From NCBI GenBank assembly GCA_963844635.1, contig CAWJPD010000008.1:372001-436000 (forward strand): a stretch of DNA of 64,000 bases, in the 5' to 3' direction. Position 1 is the first letter of the stretch. Each line of letters begins with the position of its first letter. This DNA comes from JAJPKK01 sp963844635. GTDB lineage: Bacteria > Pseudomonadota > Alphaproteobacteria > Rhizobiales > Xanthobacteraceae. Shown piece after piece: positions 37,701 through 45,554 of this stretch. Both the position numbers and the translations under genes were made by a program. The notes under the pieces were generated by a model that was given only the letters and a program-made list of their open reading frames with translations, made no database searches and was not told the DNA's origin.

Positions 37701-38273
37701 CTCGCGCTGATCGGAACTGCCGTGCCGCTGCAACTCGACATAGAAGCGGTCGTCGAAAAGACGCCGCAGCGCATCGGCGCGAACCGACGCAAGCGGATGC
37801 TGCCCCGCCCGGATCGCCGCATCTAGGGGGCCATCCGCGCCGCCGGACAGTGCGATCAAGCCATCGCAAAGCCCATCGAGCCATGCGGCCTTGATGTGCG
37901 CCGGCTCATTTGCGGGCTGGTCAAGGAACGCCCGCGACGAAAGATGCAGCAGGTTGTGGTATCCCGCTTCGCTCGCGGCAAGCAGAACGAGCCGCGGAAA
38001 CGCGTGCAACACGCCCATCGGCGACTGGCTGCGCGATTGCTGCTCGCGATCCCCCCAATCGATTGACAAAGCGCAACCGATGATCGGCTGGATGCCTGCA
38101 GCGGCGAGCTTGTCGGAAAACTCCAGTGCGCCGAACATGTTGTCGGTATCGGTCAAGGCCACCGCCGGCTGCCGGTCGGCCTTTGCAAGCTCCGCAATGC
38201 GCGCAATCGGAAGGGCGCCCTCAAGCAGCGAATAGGCGGAATGAACGTGAAGATGGACAAAACCGACGGGCAT
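34707..38273 (-). CDS. dnaE: DNA polymerase III alpha subunit (DnaE1 type)
   Basis: About 1,188 residues, the replicative polymerase subunit. The N-terminal PHP domain starts FVHLHVHSAYSLLEGALPI, which distinguishes it from the DnaE2/ImuC group. The polymerase core has GPGRGSGAGSLVAYAL and the catalytic MPDFDIDFCQNRR. FNKSHAAAYALVTYQTAYLKAHFPAEFMA and a C-terminal OB-fold region follow. ATG at 38273 is preferred because GGAAGG precedes it; an in-frame ATG at 38306 has no ribosome site. The gene is intact over 3.5 kb. It is transcribed leftwards, like lolD-lolC and proS. Confidence 0.97.
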   Translation of the reverse strand: MPVGFVHLHVHSAYSLLEGALPIARIAELAKADRQPAVALTDTDNMFGALEFSDKLAAAGIQPIIGCALSIDWGDREQQSRSQSPMGVLHAFPRLVLLAASEAGYHNLLHLSSRAFLDQPANEPAHIKAAWLDGLCDGLIALSGGADGPLDAAIRAGQHPLASVRADALRRLFDDRFYVELQRHGSSDQREVEKVLIDLAYEKSVPLVATNEPFFAGADDYEAHDALLCIAEGRLISETQRRHLTVEHRFKTRTEMMALFADLPEALESTVEIAERCSFRPSPRKPILPCFSAAGEGTAVDEAAQLRRRALEGLQARIDAHGIAPGTTEGAYHERLAYELSVIERMAYAGYFLIVSDFIQWSKSQHIPVGPGRGSGAGSLVAYALTITDLDPLRFGLLFERFLNPERVSMPDFDIDFCQNRRDEVIRYVQGRYGRDQVAQIITFGSLQARAVLRDVGRVLEMPYGQVDRLCKLIPNNPAAPVTLARAIEGEPRLQAERDREPIVARAFAIAQKLEGLFRHASTHAAGIVIGDRPLAELVPLYRDPKSNMPVTQFNMKWVEQAGLVKFDFLGLKTLTVLETAVKLVAGRGITVELSRLRLDDGPTYEMLARGETVGVFQVESQGMRRALIDARPDRFEDIIALNALYRPGPMANIPTYCTRKHGAEPADYIHPRIEPILRETFGVIIYQEQVLQIAQVLAGYSLGQADLLRRAMGKKIKKEMEAQRAIFVAGAVERGTERAQAETIFELLARFADYGFNKSHAAAYALVTYQTAYLKAHFPAEFMAASMTLDMGNTDKLSEFRAEAVRLGIVIEPPSINRSGVEFEVAGMTIRYALSALKGVGRAAVEAIVAERGQRPFSDLADFAQRVNPRVVNKRVLESLSAAGAFDQLEPNRARAFAAVDLILAAAQRAYDAAASGQSELFGGSAGPEPLRLPEVPAWLAAERLQCEFDAVGFFLSGHPLDDYAGVLKDLQVQPWAAFARAVKTGVTAGKVAATVVSRAERRTKSGNKMGIIGLSDPSGHYEAIIFAEGLAQYRDLLEPGSPVLLGVAAEAQGDEVRARIHTVEALDHAAAKVQKGLRIFLRDEQPLEAVAKRLNSSGHGAAGTADAIAHPVMEIGKARAKSNGGGRPAVKVEAQRDPQGEGEVSLVVLLERGGEVEVRLPGRYKVSPQVAGAIKAVPGVIEVRAI

Positions 38274-38484
38274 GGAGCCTTCCAGATCGTAAATCGCGGC
38301 CACCATTTCGCAGCCGGCACGATTCCCTCACTATTTCGATCCTGGCGACCGCATCCCGCCTCTGTCCAGAGCGGCGAAGGCCTGCTCCCCGCCGTTCACA
38401 AGCAGGGGAACGGAAAACGGTGCGCCTTCACCGAGCGGTCGAACGGACCAAGAAAATTCCCGGGAATAGAATCCCCGCTCGCCA

Positions 38485-38583
38485 TCACAGCGTCGAGAGC
38501 ACCTGCGCCCACACCAGCACCATTCCGACAAACAAGGAAATTGACGCCAGGGCCGCTGCCTCGGCAAGAAAAGCACGGAACAT
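38485..38583 (-). CDS. 32-residue single-pass membrane peptide
   Basis: The peptide MFRAFLAEAAALASISLF plus GMVLVWAQVLSTL forms one hydrophobic helix. It has a near-ideal ribosome site (AAGGAGGG, six bases upstream) and a consensus promoter at 38610-38638. The combination is unlikely by chance. No function is known. It lies just upstream of dnaE on the same strand and diverges from the small secreted-protein gene at 38870. Confidence 0.6.
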   Translation of the reverse strand: MFRAFLAEAAALASISLFVGMVLVWAQVLSTL

Positions 38584-38609
38584 GATACCCTCCTTGAGAA
38601 CGGAAGGAG

Positions 38610-38638
38610 AATTTAGTTCACTATATGTTCTGTGTCAA
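38610..38638 (-). promoter_or_regulatory. Consensus promoter of the 32-residue peptide gene
   Basis: On the minus strand TTGACA (38638-38633) and TAAATT (38615-38610) are separated by 17 bases. The start codon at 38583 lies about 20 bases past the expected transcription start. Confidence 0.6.
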
Positions 38639-38735
38639 TCCATCGTGCCGAACGCTTGAAAACTCGATGTGGTGAGACCCCGCATTTTTGGTTCCTCTAA
38701 TCCTCCTCAGATTCTCAGTCCACTTTTCCTTCTTA

Positions 38736-38801
38736 ACCGAACCGTTCGGTCACTTGAATTCGCCAAACGAGTAGCTATTTTCTGACCGAACGGTTCAGTC
38801 A
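38736..38801 (+). promoter_or_regulatory. Twin palindromic operators flanking a promoter
   Basis: Two related palindromes: ACCGAACCGTTCGGT at 38736-38750 and TGACCGAACGGTTCAGTCA at 38783-38801, with the shared core GAAC-N-GTTC. Between them lie TTGAAT (38754-38759) and TATTTT (38776-38781), a plausible promoter with a 16-base spacer. This is the architecture of TetR-family operators. No TetR gene is present in the window. Confidence 0.65.
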
Positions 38802-38869
38802 TGGCGGTTCAAGGATTCTCTGGACCGCAGATGACCGTTCATCAGGATTGCAGCAGAAGGAATACGACG

Positions 38870-39085
38870 ATGTCCCCAGTGAAATTTGCCATTCTCGCAG
38901 CCTTCGCCACGCTCGTCGCAACCCCCTCCTTTGCGGCGCAGCCGGTAAGGCATCACGGCGCGATCGCCGGGACCTATGGATTTGCAAGACCGCAAGACAG
39001 GGCGCCGTCGGGCAGAAATGCCGGATATGATCGGCAACTGGTCGGTCGGCTACCCGATACCTCGCCGTTCGATAACGGCTACTGA
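38870..39085 (+). CDS. Small secreted protein under the twin operator
   Basis: A 71-residue protein beginning MSPVKFAILAAFATLVATPSFA, a clear signal peptide, followed by a short polar mature part rich in Gly, Arg, Pro and Asp. I do not recognise it. ATG at 38870 has AAGGAA upstream. It lies right after the two palindromic operators, so it is probably repressed by a TetR-type regulator encoded elsewhere. Confidence 0.65.
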   Translation: MSPVKFAILAAFATLVATPSFAAQPVRHHGAIAGTYGFARPQDRAPSGRNAGYDRQLVGRLPDTSPFDNGY

Positions 39086-39283
39086 GAGACCAAGGAGAAA
39101 TCGGCCGGCGCGGCGCCGGCCGTTTCATTTCAACGAGACCTTGGGGTGCAAACGCCCTGCTGCCGGGGAGGCAAAACGTGCGCTGACAGGAATTGGCTCT
39201 GCGTCGGCAGCGCGTTCATCAGCCGATTCGGCGGAGGTTGGCGCGGCCCTTCGGGACGGCTGCTGCCGGTACAGCGCCGTGTC

Positions 39284-39973
39284 TCAATCCAGTTCGATGA
39301 CCTTGCCTTCACGCAGCGTGACGCGACGGTCCATGCGCGCCGCGAGATCGAGGTTGTGGGTCGCGACGATTGCGGCAAGCCCGGAGGCGGTCACGAGTTG
39401 CGTCAGCGCCGAAAAAACCCGCTCGGAGGTGCGCGGGTCGAGGTTCCCCGTCGGCTCGTCCGCGAGCAGGATGCGCGGCGCATTGGCGACCGCACGCGCG
39501 ATCGCGACGCGCTGCTGTTCACCGCCGGAGAGTTCGCTTGGCCGGTGACCGAGCCGTTCCTTGAGTCCGAGATAGCCCAAAAGTTCAACCGCGCGACCAC
39601 GCGCCTTCCGGCTGGGCAGGCCGCGCACCATTTGCGGCAGCATCACATTTTCGAGCGCCGTAAATTCCGGCAGCAGATGATGCGCCTGGTAGACGAAACC
39701 AACCTCGGTGCGCCGCAGCCGGGTGCGCGCGGCATCGCCAAGCTTGGAAGTCGCGGTCTGATGGAAAAAGACCTCGCCGGCATCCTGCTGCTCGAGCAGA
39801 CCGGCAATGTGCAACAGCGTCGACTTGCCTGCTCCCGAAGGCGCGATCAGCGCCACCGATTGCCCGGCCCAGACCGCGAGTTCGGCGCCGCAAAGAATAT
39901 CGAGCGTGGCGTCTCCCTGCCGGTAATGGCGTTCGATGCCCTTGAGATAGATCGCCGGTTTGTCGTCGGCCAT
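39284..39973 (-). CDS. lolD: Lipoprotein-releasing system ATPase LolD
   Basis: A 229-residue ABC ATPase that powers release of lipoproteins from the inner membrane. Walker A is APSGAGKST (44-52); it starts with Ala where Gly is usual. The signature is LSGGEQQRVAIARA and Walker B with D-loop is ILLADEPTGNLDP. GFVYQAHHLLPEFTALENVMLP is the Lol-type Q-loop region. The gene starts four bases after lolC on the same strand, so they form one operon. Confidence 0.95.
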   Translation of the reverse strand: MADDKPAIYLKGIERHYRQGDATLDILCGAELAVWAGQSVALIAPSGAGKSTLLHIAGLLEQQDAGEVFFHQTATSKLGDAARTRLRRTEVGFVYQAHHLLPEFTALENVMLPQMVRGLPSRKARGRAVELLGYLGLKERLGHRPSELSGGEQQRVAIARAVANAPRILLADEPTGNLDPRTSERVFSALTQLVTASGLAAIVATHNLDLAARMDRRVTLREGKVIELD

Positions 39974-39977
39974 TACG

Positions 39978-41261
39978 TTACTCGTAGCGCAGCGCTTCGA
40001 CCGGATCGAGCCGCGCGGCGCGCCAGGACGGGTAAAGCGTCGCGAGGAAGGACAGCGTCAGCGCCATCACCACGACGGCGGTCGTTTCTCCAAAATCCAT
40101 TTCCGCCGGCAGGCGGGACAGGAAATAAAGCTCGGGCGGGAACAGGTTGGTATCGGTCAGCCAGGACAGAAACTGGCGGATCAACTCCACATTGGTGCAG
40201 ATCACCACGCCGACAAGGAAGCCAATCACCGTGCCGACGACACCGATCGAGGCCCCGGTAATCAGGAAGATGCGCATGATCGCACCCTGGGTCGCGCCCA
40301 TGGTACGCATGATCGCGATGTCCGGGCCCTTGTCCTTCACCAGCATGATGAGGCCGGAGACAATGTTGAGCGCCGCCACCAGCACGATCAAGGTAAGGAT
40401 CAGGAACATGACGTTGCGCTCGACTTGAAGCGCATTGAAGAAGGTGGCATTGCGCTGACGCCAGTCGATCATAAAGATCGGCCGTTGCGCGGCGTCGCTG
40501 ATCGCTTGGCGATAGCGGTCGATGCGGTCCGGATTGTTCACGTAGAGCTCGATCGCAGTCACGTCGCCGGGGCGATTGAAATAGGCCTGAGCCTCCGGCA
40601 GCGGCATGTAGACGAACGCGGCATCGTACTCCGACATGCCGATCTCGAACACGGCGGCAATCTTGTAAGGCTTGATCCGGGGCGTGGTGCCCATCGGCGT
40701 CACGGCACCGCGGGGCGACACCAGCGTCACGTTGTCCCCTGCACGCAACGACAACTGCTCGGCCAGCCGGCGGCCGATCGCGACCCCCTGCCCTTGATCG
40801 AAGCCGTCAAGCGTCCCCTGCTTGATATTGCTCGCAATCGACCCAAGCCGCGCCAGATCGGCACCACGGATGCCGCGCACCAGCACGCCGTTGGCATTGA
40901 ATGGCGAGGAGGCCAGCGCCTGGCCTTCAACGACCGGAGCCGCGAGGCGGACACCGGGGACCATTGCCACGCGGCTCGCGACCGCCTCCCAATCGGTGAG
41001 CGGCGAATCGAGCGGTTGAATCAGCAGGTGACCATTGAGGCCGAGGATCTTGTCGAGCAGTTCGGTCCGGAATCCGTTCATCACCGCCATCACGATGATG
41101 AGCGTCGCGACCCCGAGCATGATGCCGAGGAAAGAAAAGCCGGCGATCACCGAGATGAAGCCCTCGCGCCGCCGCGCACGCAGATACCGCAGCGACAGCA
41201 TCCACTCGAACGGGGCGAACGGGGGTGTCCCCCTTGTCACGGGTTGGGCCAGGTCGGTCAT
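39978..41261 (-). CDS. lolC: Lipoprotein-releasing system permease LolC/LolE
   Basis: A 427-residue membrane protein with a first transmembrane segment (FISVIAGFSFLGIMLGVATLIIVMAVMNGF), a large periplasmic domain, and three C-terminal segments (VMFLILTLIVLVAALNIVSGLIMLVKDKG and two more), ending SWRAARLDPVEALRYE. These are hallmarks of the LolC/E and MacB-like FtsX family. Alphaproteobacteria usually have a single LolC/E-type subunit; the letter is a convention. ATG at 41261 has AAAGGA upstream. Confidence 0.94.
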   Translation of the reverse strand: MTDLAQPVTRGTPPFAPFEWMLSLRYLRARRREGFISVIAGFSFLGIMLGVATLIIVMAVMNGFRTELLDKILGLNGHLLIQPLDSPLTDWEAVASRVAMVPGVRLAAPVVEGQALASSPFNANGVLVRGIRGADLARLGSIASNIKQGTLDGFDQGQGVAIGRRLAEQLSLRAGDNVTLVSPRGAVTPMGTTPRIKPYKIAAVFEIGMSEYDAAFVYMPLPEAQAYFNRPGDVTAIELYVNNPDRIDRYRQAISDAAQRPIFMIDWRQRNATFFNALQVERNVMFLILTLIVLVAALNIVSGLIMLVKDKGPDIAIMRTMGATQGAIMRIFLITGASIGVVGTVIGFLVGVVICTNVELIRQFLSWLTDTNLFPPELYFLSRLPAEMDFGETTAVVVMALTLSFLATLYPSWRAARLDPVEALRYE

Positions 41262-41496
41262 TGATCCTTTTCCATGCCGCGATATCACCCGATTCTGGCA
41301 GTTCAGCGCCACCGGGATTTGCCTGCGTCGCAGCGTCGCGCACAGATTCTTGACGGCACCCGCGAAAACAACTGCTCCGGTACTTGGCAGGAATCACCAC
41401 GCTGATGCGGGACACTGCCATAAGAAGGATAGTTATTTTCGCGGGAACCCTGATTGCGGGCGTGGCGATCCGCCACGGCACCCATAGGCGGCGAGG

Positions 41497-42819
41497 TCAG
41501 CGCGCTAGGCGCTCGACGGCATCGGGCGGCTTCATCAACATGCGACTATCATCGGCGCGGCACTTGAGCTCGACCTTGCCCTCGGCAAGCCCCTTTGGTC
41601 CGACCAGAATGTGCCAGGGAATGCCGATCAGGTCGGTGGCGGCGAATTTCGCGCCGGGCCGCTCCTCGAGATCATTGTAGAGAACCTCGACACCGCGGGC
41701 AGAAAGGTCGCGATAGAGCTGCTCGCAGACCGCGTCGGTGTCCGCGCCGCCCTGCTTGAGATTAAGGATCGCGACCTTGAACGGCGCCACCGCTTCCGGC
41801 CACTTGATACCCGCGTCGTCGTGGTGGGCCTCGATGATCGCAGCCACGAGTCGCGTTGGACCGATGCCGTAAGACCCCATGTGGACGGCATGCTCCGCGC
41901 CGTCCGGTCCGGCCACAAGCGCGCGCATCGGCACGGAATATTTGGTCCCGAAATGGAAGATATGCCCCACCTCGATACCGCGCGCCGATAATCGCGTCTC
42001 GGCGGCCAGCGTCTCGAACTGGGCCGGCTCGTGCTTGTCGGAGGTCGCGGCATAGAGCGATGTCCAGGTATCGACGATGCTCTGCAACGCGGCGACATCG
42101 TCGAAATTCACGTCCGCATCCGGAACCGCGAAGTCGAGGTAGTCGCGATGGCAAAAAACCTCGCTTTCCCCGGTCGAAGCGAGAATGATGAATTCGTGGC
42201 TCAAATTGCCGCCGATCGGGCCGGTGTCGGCGACCATGGGAATGGCACGCAAGCCGAGCCGGGCAAAGGTGCGCAGATAGGCAACGAACATCTTGTTGTA
42301 GGAGTGCCGTGCGCCGGCGTGGTCGAGGTCGAACGAATAGGCGTCTTTCATCAGGAATTCGCGCGAGCGCATGGTGCCGAAACGCGGACGCACCTCATCG
42401 CGGAATTTCCATTGCAGATGGTAGAGGTTGAGCGGCAAATCCTTGTAGGAGCGCACATAGGCACGGAAGATTTCCGTGATCATCTCCTCGTTGGTCGGGC
42501 CGTAGAGCATGTCGCGCTCATGGCGGTCGCGGATGCGCAGCATTTCCTTGCCGTAGTCGTCGTAGCGCCCGCTCTCGCGCCAGAGTTCAGCGGGCTGGAT
42601 GGTCGGCATCAGCATTTCGATCGCGCCGGAGCGGTCCTGCTCCTCGCGAACGATGCGGCAGACCTTGTGGAGCACCCGCGTCCCAAGAGGAAGGAACGCG
42701 TAGATTCCGGCCGCCTCCTGTCTCGCCATCCCGGCCCGCAGCATCAGGCGATGCGAGATGATTTCGGCTTCCTTCGGGGTCTCCCGCAGGATCGGCAGGA
42801 AGTAACGAGACAGTCGCAT
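41497..42819 (-). CDS. proS: Prolyl-tRNA synthetase, short alphaproteobacterial type
   Basis: A 440-residue class II synthetase. MRLSRYFLPILRETPKEAEIISHRLMLRAGMARQEAAGIYAFLPLG, motif 2 near FRDEVRPRFGTMRSREFLMKDAYSFD, and GSYGIGPTRLVAAIIE are typical. It goes straight from the catalytic domain to the anticodon-binding domain, lacking the large editing insertion of the bacterial E. coli type, as expected in alphaproteobacteria. ATG at 42819 is chosen over an upstream TTG; no strong ribosome site precedes either. Confidence 0.96.
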   Translation of the reverse strand: MRLSRYFLPILRETPKEAEIISHRLMLRAGMARQEAAGIYAFLPLGTRVLHKVCRIVREEQDRSGAIEMLMPTIQPAELWRESGRYDDYGKEMLRIRDRHERDMLYGPTNEEMITEIFRAYVRSYKDLPLNLYHLQWKFRDEVRPRFGTMRSREFLMKDAYSFDLDHAGARHSYNKMFVAYLRTFARLGLRAIPMVADTGPIGGNLSHEFIILASTGESEVFCHRDYLDFAVPDADVNFDDVAALQSIVDTWTSLYAATSDKHEPAQFETLAAETRLSARGIEVGHIFHFGTKYSVPMRALVAGPDGAEHAVHMGSYGIGPTRLVAAIIEAHHDDAGIKWPEAVAPFKVAILNLKQGGADTDAVCEQLYRDLSARGVEVLYNDLEERPGAKFAATDLIGIPWHILVGPKGLAEGKVELKCRADDSRMLMKPPDAVERLAR

Positions 42820-43395
42820 GGGTGCCGTGCACCGGTTCACGTGGATCAGGGGGCGCAGTCAAAGCGGATTGTCCGGCAAAACACAAGGGTGGCCACTTCG
42901 ACCTACACTCGGCGGAGATTTGGCAGTCGGCTGAAACGGTCTTCATGAATCCGGGACGGCGCGGCCTCCAAAACACCCACCGGAGCGAGGTCTGGAAAGA
43001 GGTTCGCGCCCGGTGCGCGCGGATTGATCGGCCAGCGGCTATTCCCGCGGCCTGCTTAGAACGGTGGGATTCGCCGTCCCGCCGCGGCAACCGATCGCGG
43101 GGGCAGTCGCGGGGTCGAGATCCTCGATTTCCCGATCCGACTTTGCCTCCAAGCATGCCGAGTGACCGCCTCACGGGACTGAGGAGCGCCCGGCAGGAAA
43201 ATGGCGTTGATGGTGCACTGCACGACAACCATGGTGACAATCGGAAACAACTCCAGTACCGGTTCCAAGCCCCGTTACCTATGCGTGCGTGCGCCTCGGC
43301 GGGTGCGGTCCAAGTCTGTGGGAGGAATCCGGCGGCGCGGTCAACCGATGCCACTCCGGCCAAAATACCGGAGACGACCGGCAAAAACTTGCGGC
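42820..43395. other. Long intergenic region with a possible transcript
   Basis: The gap between proS and the flavin reductase gene is about 950 bases. No conserved reading frame was found in this first 580-base part. It is followed by a strong plus-strand terminator with no gene for it to terminate, so it may encode a small RNA or an unrecognised short gene. Confidence 0.45.
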
Positions 43396-43424
43396 AAAAG
43401 CAGGGCACCGGCCCTGCTTTTTTT
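43396..43424 (+). terminator. Strong intrinsic terminator without an assigned gene
   Basis: The stem AGCAGGGC / GCCCTGCT (eight pairs, short ACCG loop) is followed by TTTTTT on the plus strand. The nearest annotated plus-strand gene upstream is far away, so it ends an unknown transcript. Confidence 0.75.
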
Positions 43425-43663
43425 CGTGTGCCTAGCCACCTGAAGTCCTCGCCCCAGCGCTCCCGGAGGAACGCCGGCCGCCGGGAAAGGGCAGGGTCAT
43501 CTGGGTGAAGGATGCCCCAAATTTCCCTTTGCGAGCTTCCCGCATAAAAAGGATTGAGCTCGGGTTCCCGCAGTCGCCGTTTGCTCAACCCAAGCCTGGG
43601 CGGCACTATTGGTGTCCACCTGCGCCGCGGATAATGATCGTTTGGGTTGGATCATCCCGCGCA

Positions 43664-43762
43664 AGCGCATGATCCCGAAAAGTTGCAGACTCTTCGAACA
43701 AGATCATTCGCAAAATCGAAGGGAACCGCCGGCAGGCGATTAAGGTGAACGCCTGCCGGTTC
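43664..43762 (+). repeat. Composite repeat, copy 7 (modules I and III)
   Basis: Modules I and III with the middle hairpin missing, as in copy 3. Its right end lies 12 bases before the start codon of the flavin reductase gene, and the CAGGAG ribosome site abuts it. Confidence 0.83.
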
Positions 43763-43773
43763 CAGGAGCACAC

Positions 43774-44418
43774 ATGTTCTACGAGCCGCGTAAACGAAAC
43801 CACGGATTGCCGCACGATCCCTTCAAGGCGATCGTCGCACCGCGCCCGATCGGCTGGATCAGTTCGATCAGCGCGAAAGGCGAGATCAACCTCGCTCCTT
43901 ATTCGTTCTTCAACGCGGTTTCGGCCGATCCTCCCGTAGTGATGTTCGCGTCCGACGGCCGTAAGGACTCCGTCGTCTTTGCCGAAGAAAGCCGGGAGTT
44001 CGTCTGCAATCTCGCGACCTTCGAACTACGCGAGCACATGAACGCCACTTCGGCCACCTATCCGCGCGGCGTGAATGAGATGAGAGAGGCGGGCCTGGAG
44101 CCGGCGCCCTCGCTCCTGGTGCGTGCCCCGCGCGTCGCGGCGTCACCATGCGCGATCGAGTGCCGATGGATTCAGACGGTGCAGCTTCCCGACGCCGACG
44201 GTCAACTCACCAACCGCTATGTGGTCTTCGGCGAAGTGGTCGGAGTCCATATCGATGACCGCTACATCCGCGACGGCCTGCTGGATACGGCTGCAATGCA
44301 CCCCATCGCCCGCGCCGGCTATCACGATTATTTCATGGCAACGCCGGGAACGAAATTCTCGATCCGGCGTCCTGATCGCGGTACTTACGACCGAGAAGTC
44401 GAGGCCGCAGCGGAATAA
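43774..44418 (+). CDS. Flavin reductase-like, FMN-binding split-barrel protein
   Basis: A 214-residue protein: YEPRKRNHGLPHDPFKAIVAPRPIGWISSISAKGEINLAPYSFFNAVSADPPVVMF is the FMN-binding core of the flavin reductase domain family. Such proteins reduce FMN/FAD for a partner oxygenase or act as flavin oxidoreductases themselves. No oxygenase gene is adjacent. The start is set by the CAGGAG site just upstream, at the end of a composite repeat. Confidence 0.88.
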   Translation: MFYEPRKRNHGLPHDPFKAIVAPRPIGWISSISAKGEINLAPYSFFNAVSADPPVVMFASDGRKDSVVFAEESREFVCNLATFELREHMNATSATYPRGVNEMREAGLEPAPSLLVRAPRVAASPCAIECRWIQTVQLPDADGQLTNRYVVFGEVVGVHIDDRYIRDGLLDTAAMHPIARAGYHDYFMATPGTKFSIRRPDRGTYDREVEAAAE

Positions 44419-44536
44419 CCATCCTGGCCGCGCGCGGCAAGCCTGCTGGGGTCAGCCGGTTCTCGACCGTTCATCGAGGCCCCGACCCTGCCGATCACAA
44501 TCCGCTTCAACTCGTCCCACGCGCTAGTGCCGACTG

Positions 44537-44794
44537 CTACTTGTCACGCATCAACTGACGGCGAATGTTCTCGTCAGGGTCGTTGCCGCGATAACGCCCG
44601 TTCCGCCAAACCGTATTGTGATCGCTCGGATACCCTTTCCACTCCGGCCCATTTCCTGGTCCCGGACTGCCCCGTGCCGGGTTATATTCCAGTGTCGACC
44701 CAAAGCGGTCGTAGGGCTGAGCCGAGGCCGCGACAGGCGCCAATCCGGGGACCAGCACAAACGTCAGTGCAGCAATTGCGACGAGCTTGGTCAT
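44537..44794 (-). CDS. Small secreted protein, conserved hypothetical
   Basis: An 85-residue protein with a clear signal peptide (MTKLVAIAALTFVLVPGLAPVAASAQ) and a strong AGGAGG ribosome site. The mature part is Tyr, Asp, Asn, Gly and Arg-rich (NPARGSPGPGNGPEWKGYPSDHN, then DENIRRQLMRDK). Similar tiny exported proteins are common in Bradyrhizobium-type genomes; the role is unknown. It converges on the flavin reductase gene. Confidence 0.75.
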   Translation of the reverse strand: MTKLVAIAALTFVLVPGLAPVAASAQPYDRFGSTLEYNPARGSPGPGNGPEWKGYPSDHNTVWRNGRYRGNDPDENIRRQLMRDK

Positions 44795-44871
44795 TTGGCT
44801 CCTCCTAACAAAGCTGTTAGGTCGGCGTAATCGCTCACCAACGATATGTATGTGAGGTGCATCACATTGCT

Positions 44872-44919
44872 AGCGCATGATCCCGAAAAGTTGCAGGCTT
44901 TTTCCGACGAAGATCTTGC
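44872..44919 (+). repeat. Composite repeat, copy 8 (module I only)
   Basis: Only the first hairpin is recognisable, with a degraded right arm. The rest of the 305-base gap to 45099 shows nothing further except the AAGGAG site of the next gene. Confidence 0.65.
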
Positions 44920-45099
44920 CAGTTCGGCTTTCAGCCGCGCTGGTCAATTGGAAGTGAAATCGGCCCCGCATCACGGCCGCCAATTTGATTCCAAACACAA
45001 AAACATGAATCCTGTTCGCAGGCTCAACAGGAGACCTTTTTGCGCAGACTGCTGGATGCGATACATACACCGAAACGACGCGGATCGAAGGAGTAACCC

Positions 45100-45501
45100 A
45101 TGGCGGATCGTGGCACGATCGAGAAGCTCATTCGTGACGCCTATGCAGCCCGCGTTCGCGGCGATCTCGAAGAGATCATGCGCAGCTTCGATCCAAACGC
45201 TCAGTTCGAGATGATCGGCGATCCTCGATCGTCGCCGCCGCGGACGATCGGGACGGAACAGTTGCGCGCGGGTTTCGCCGAGTTGATGCGCCTGTTCAAA
45301 TTTGAACGCCACGAGATCATCATGTTGATCATCGATGGTGATCGAGCTGCCGTTCGCAGCCGCATTACGGTGACGGCGACGCTCACTGGCCGCACGGTCG
45401 ACACCGAGCTTGCCGATTTCATCGAATTTCAGCATGGGCGGATTTCAAAATTCACCCAGTTTTGCGACACCGCGCTTGTCGCGAAGCTGTCGGCCCCCTG
45501 A
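45100..45501 (+). CDS. NTF2-like / SnoaL-type protein
   Basis: A 133-residue protein matching the cone-shaped NTF2-like fold: IEKLIRDAYAARVRGDLEEIMRSFDPNAQFEM, then an alpha/beta pattern ending ADFIEFQHGRISKFTQFCDTALVAK. Members range from ketosteroid-isomerase-like enzymes to ligand-binding proteins. No signal peptide is seen. ATG at 45100 has AAGGAG upstream. It converges on hisS 53 bases away. Confidence 0.85.
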   Translation: MADRGTIEKLIRDAYAARVRGDLEEIMRSFDPNAQFEMIGDPRSSPPRTIGTEQLRAGFAELMRLFKFERHEIIMLIIDGDRAAVRSRITVTATLTGRTVDTELADFIEFQHGRISKFTQFCDTALVAKLSAP

Positions 45502-45554
45502 AAGTCCGGCGGTGCGCCGTATTCCACCCTCGCGTGCGGTTCGCCGCAGCGGCC

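Noticed and set aside
35940..37826. A long open frame on the plus strand opposite dnaE (more than 600 codons)
   Set aside because: It is the antisense shadow of a highly conserved polymerase gene in GC-rich DNA, with no ribosome site, family motif or natural codon pattern.
39960..41264. A 434-codon plus-strand frame opposite lolC
   Set aside because: Antisense to a well-supported membrane protein; composition rich in His, Arg and Asp without a known domain.
41262..41496. A possible small gene between lolC and proS
   Set aside because: Short frames on both strands lack a ribosome site and any consistent feature; I see no support for a product.
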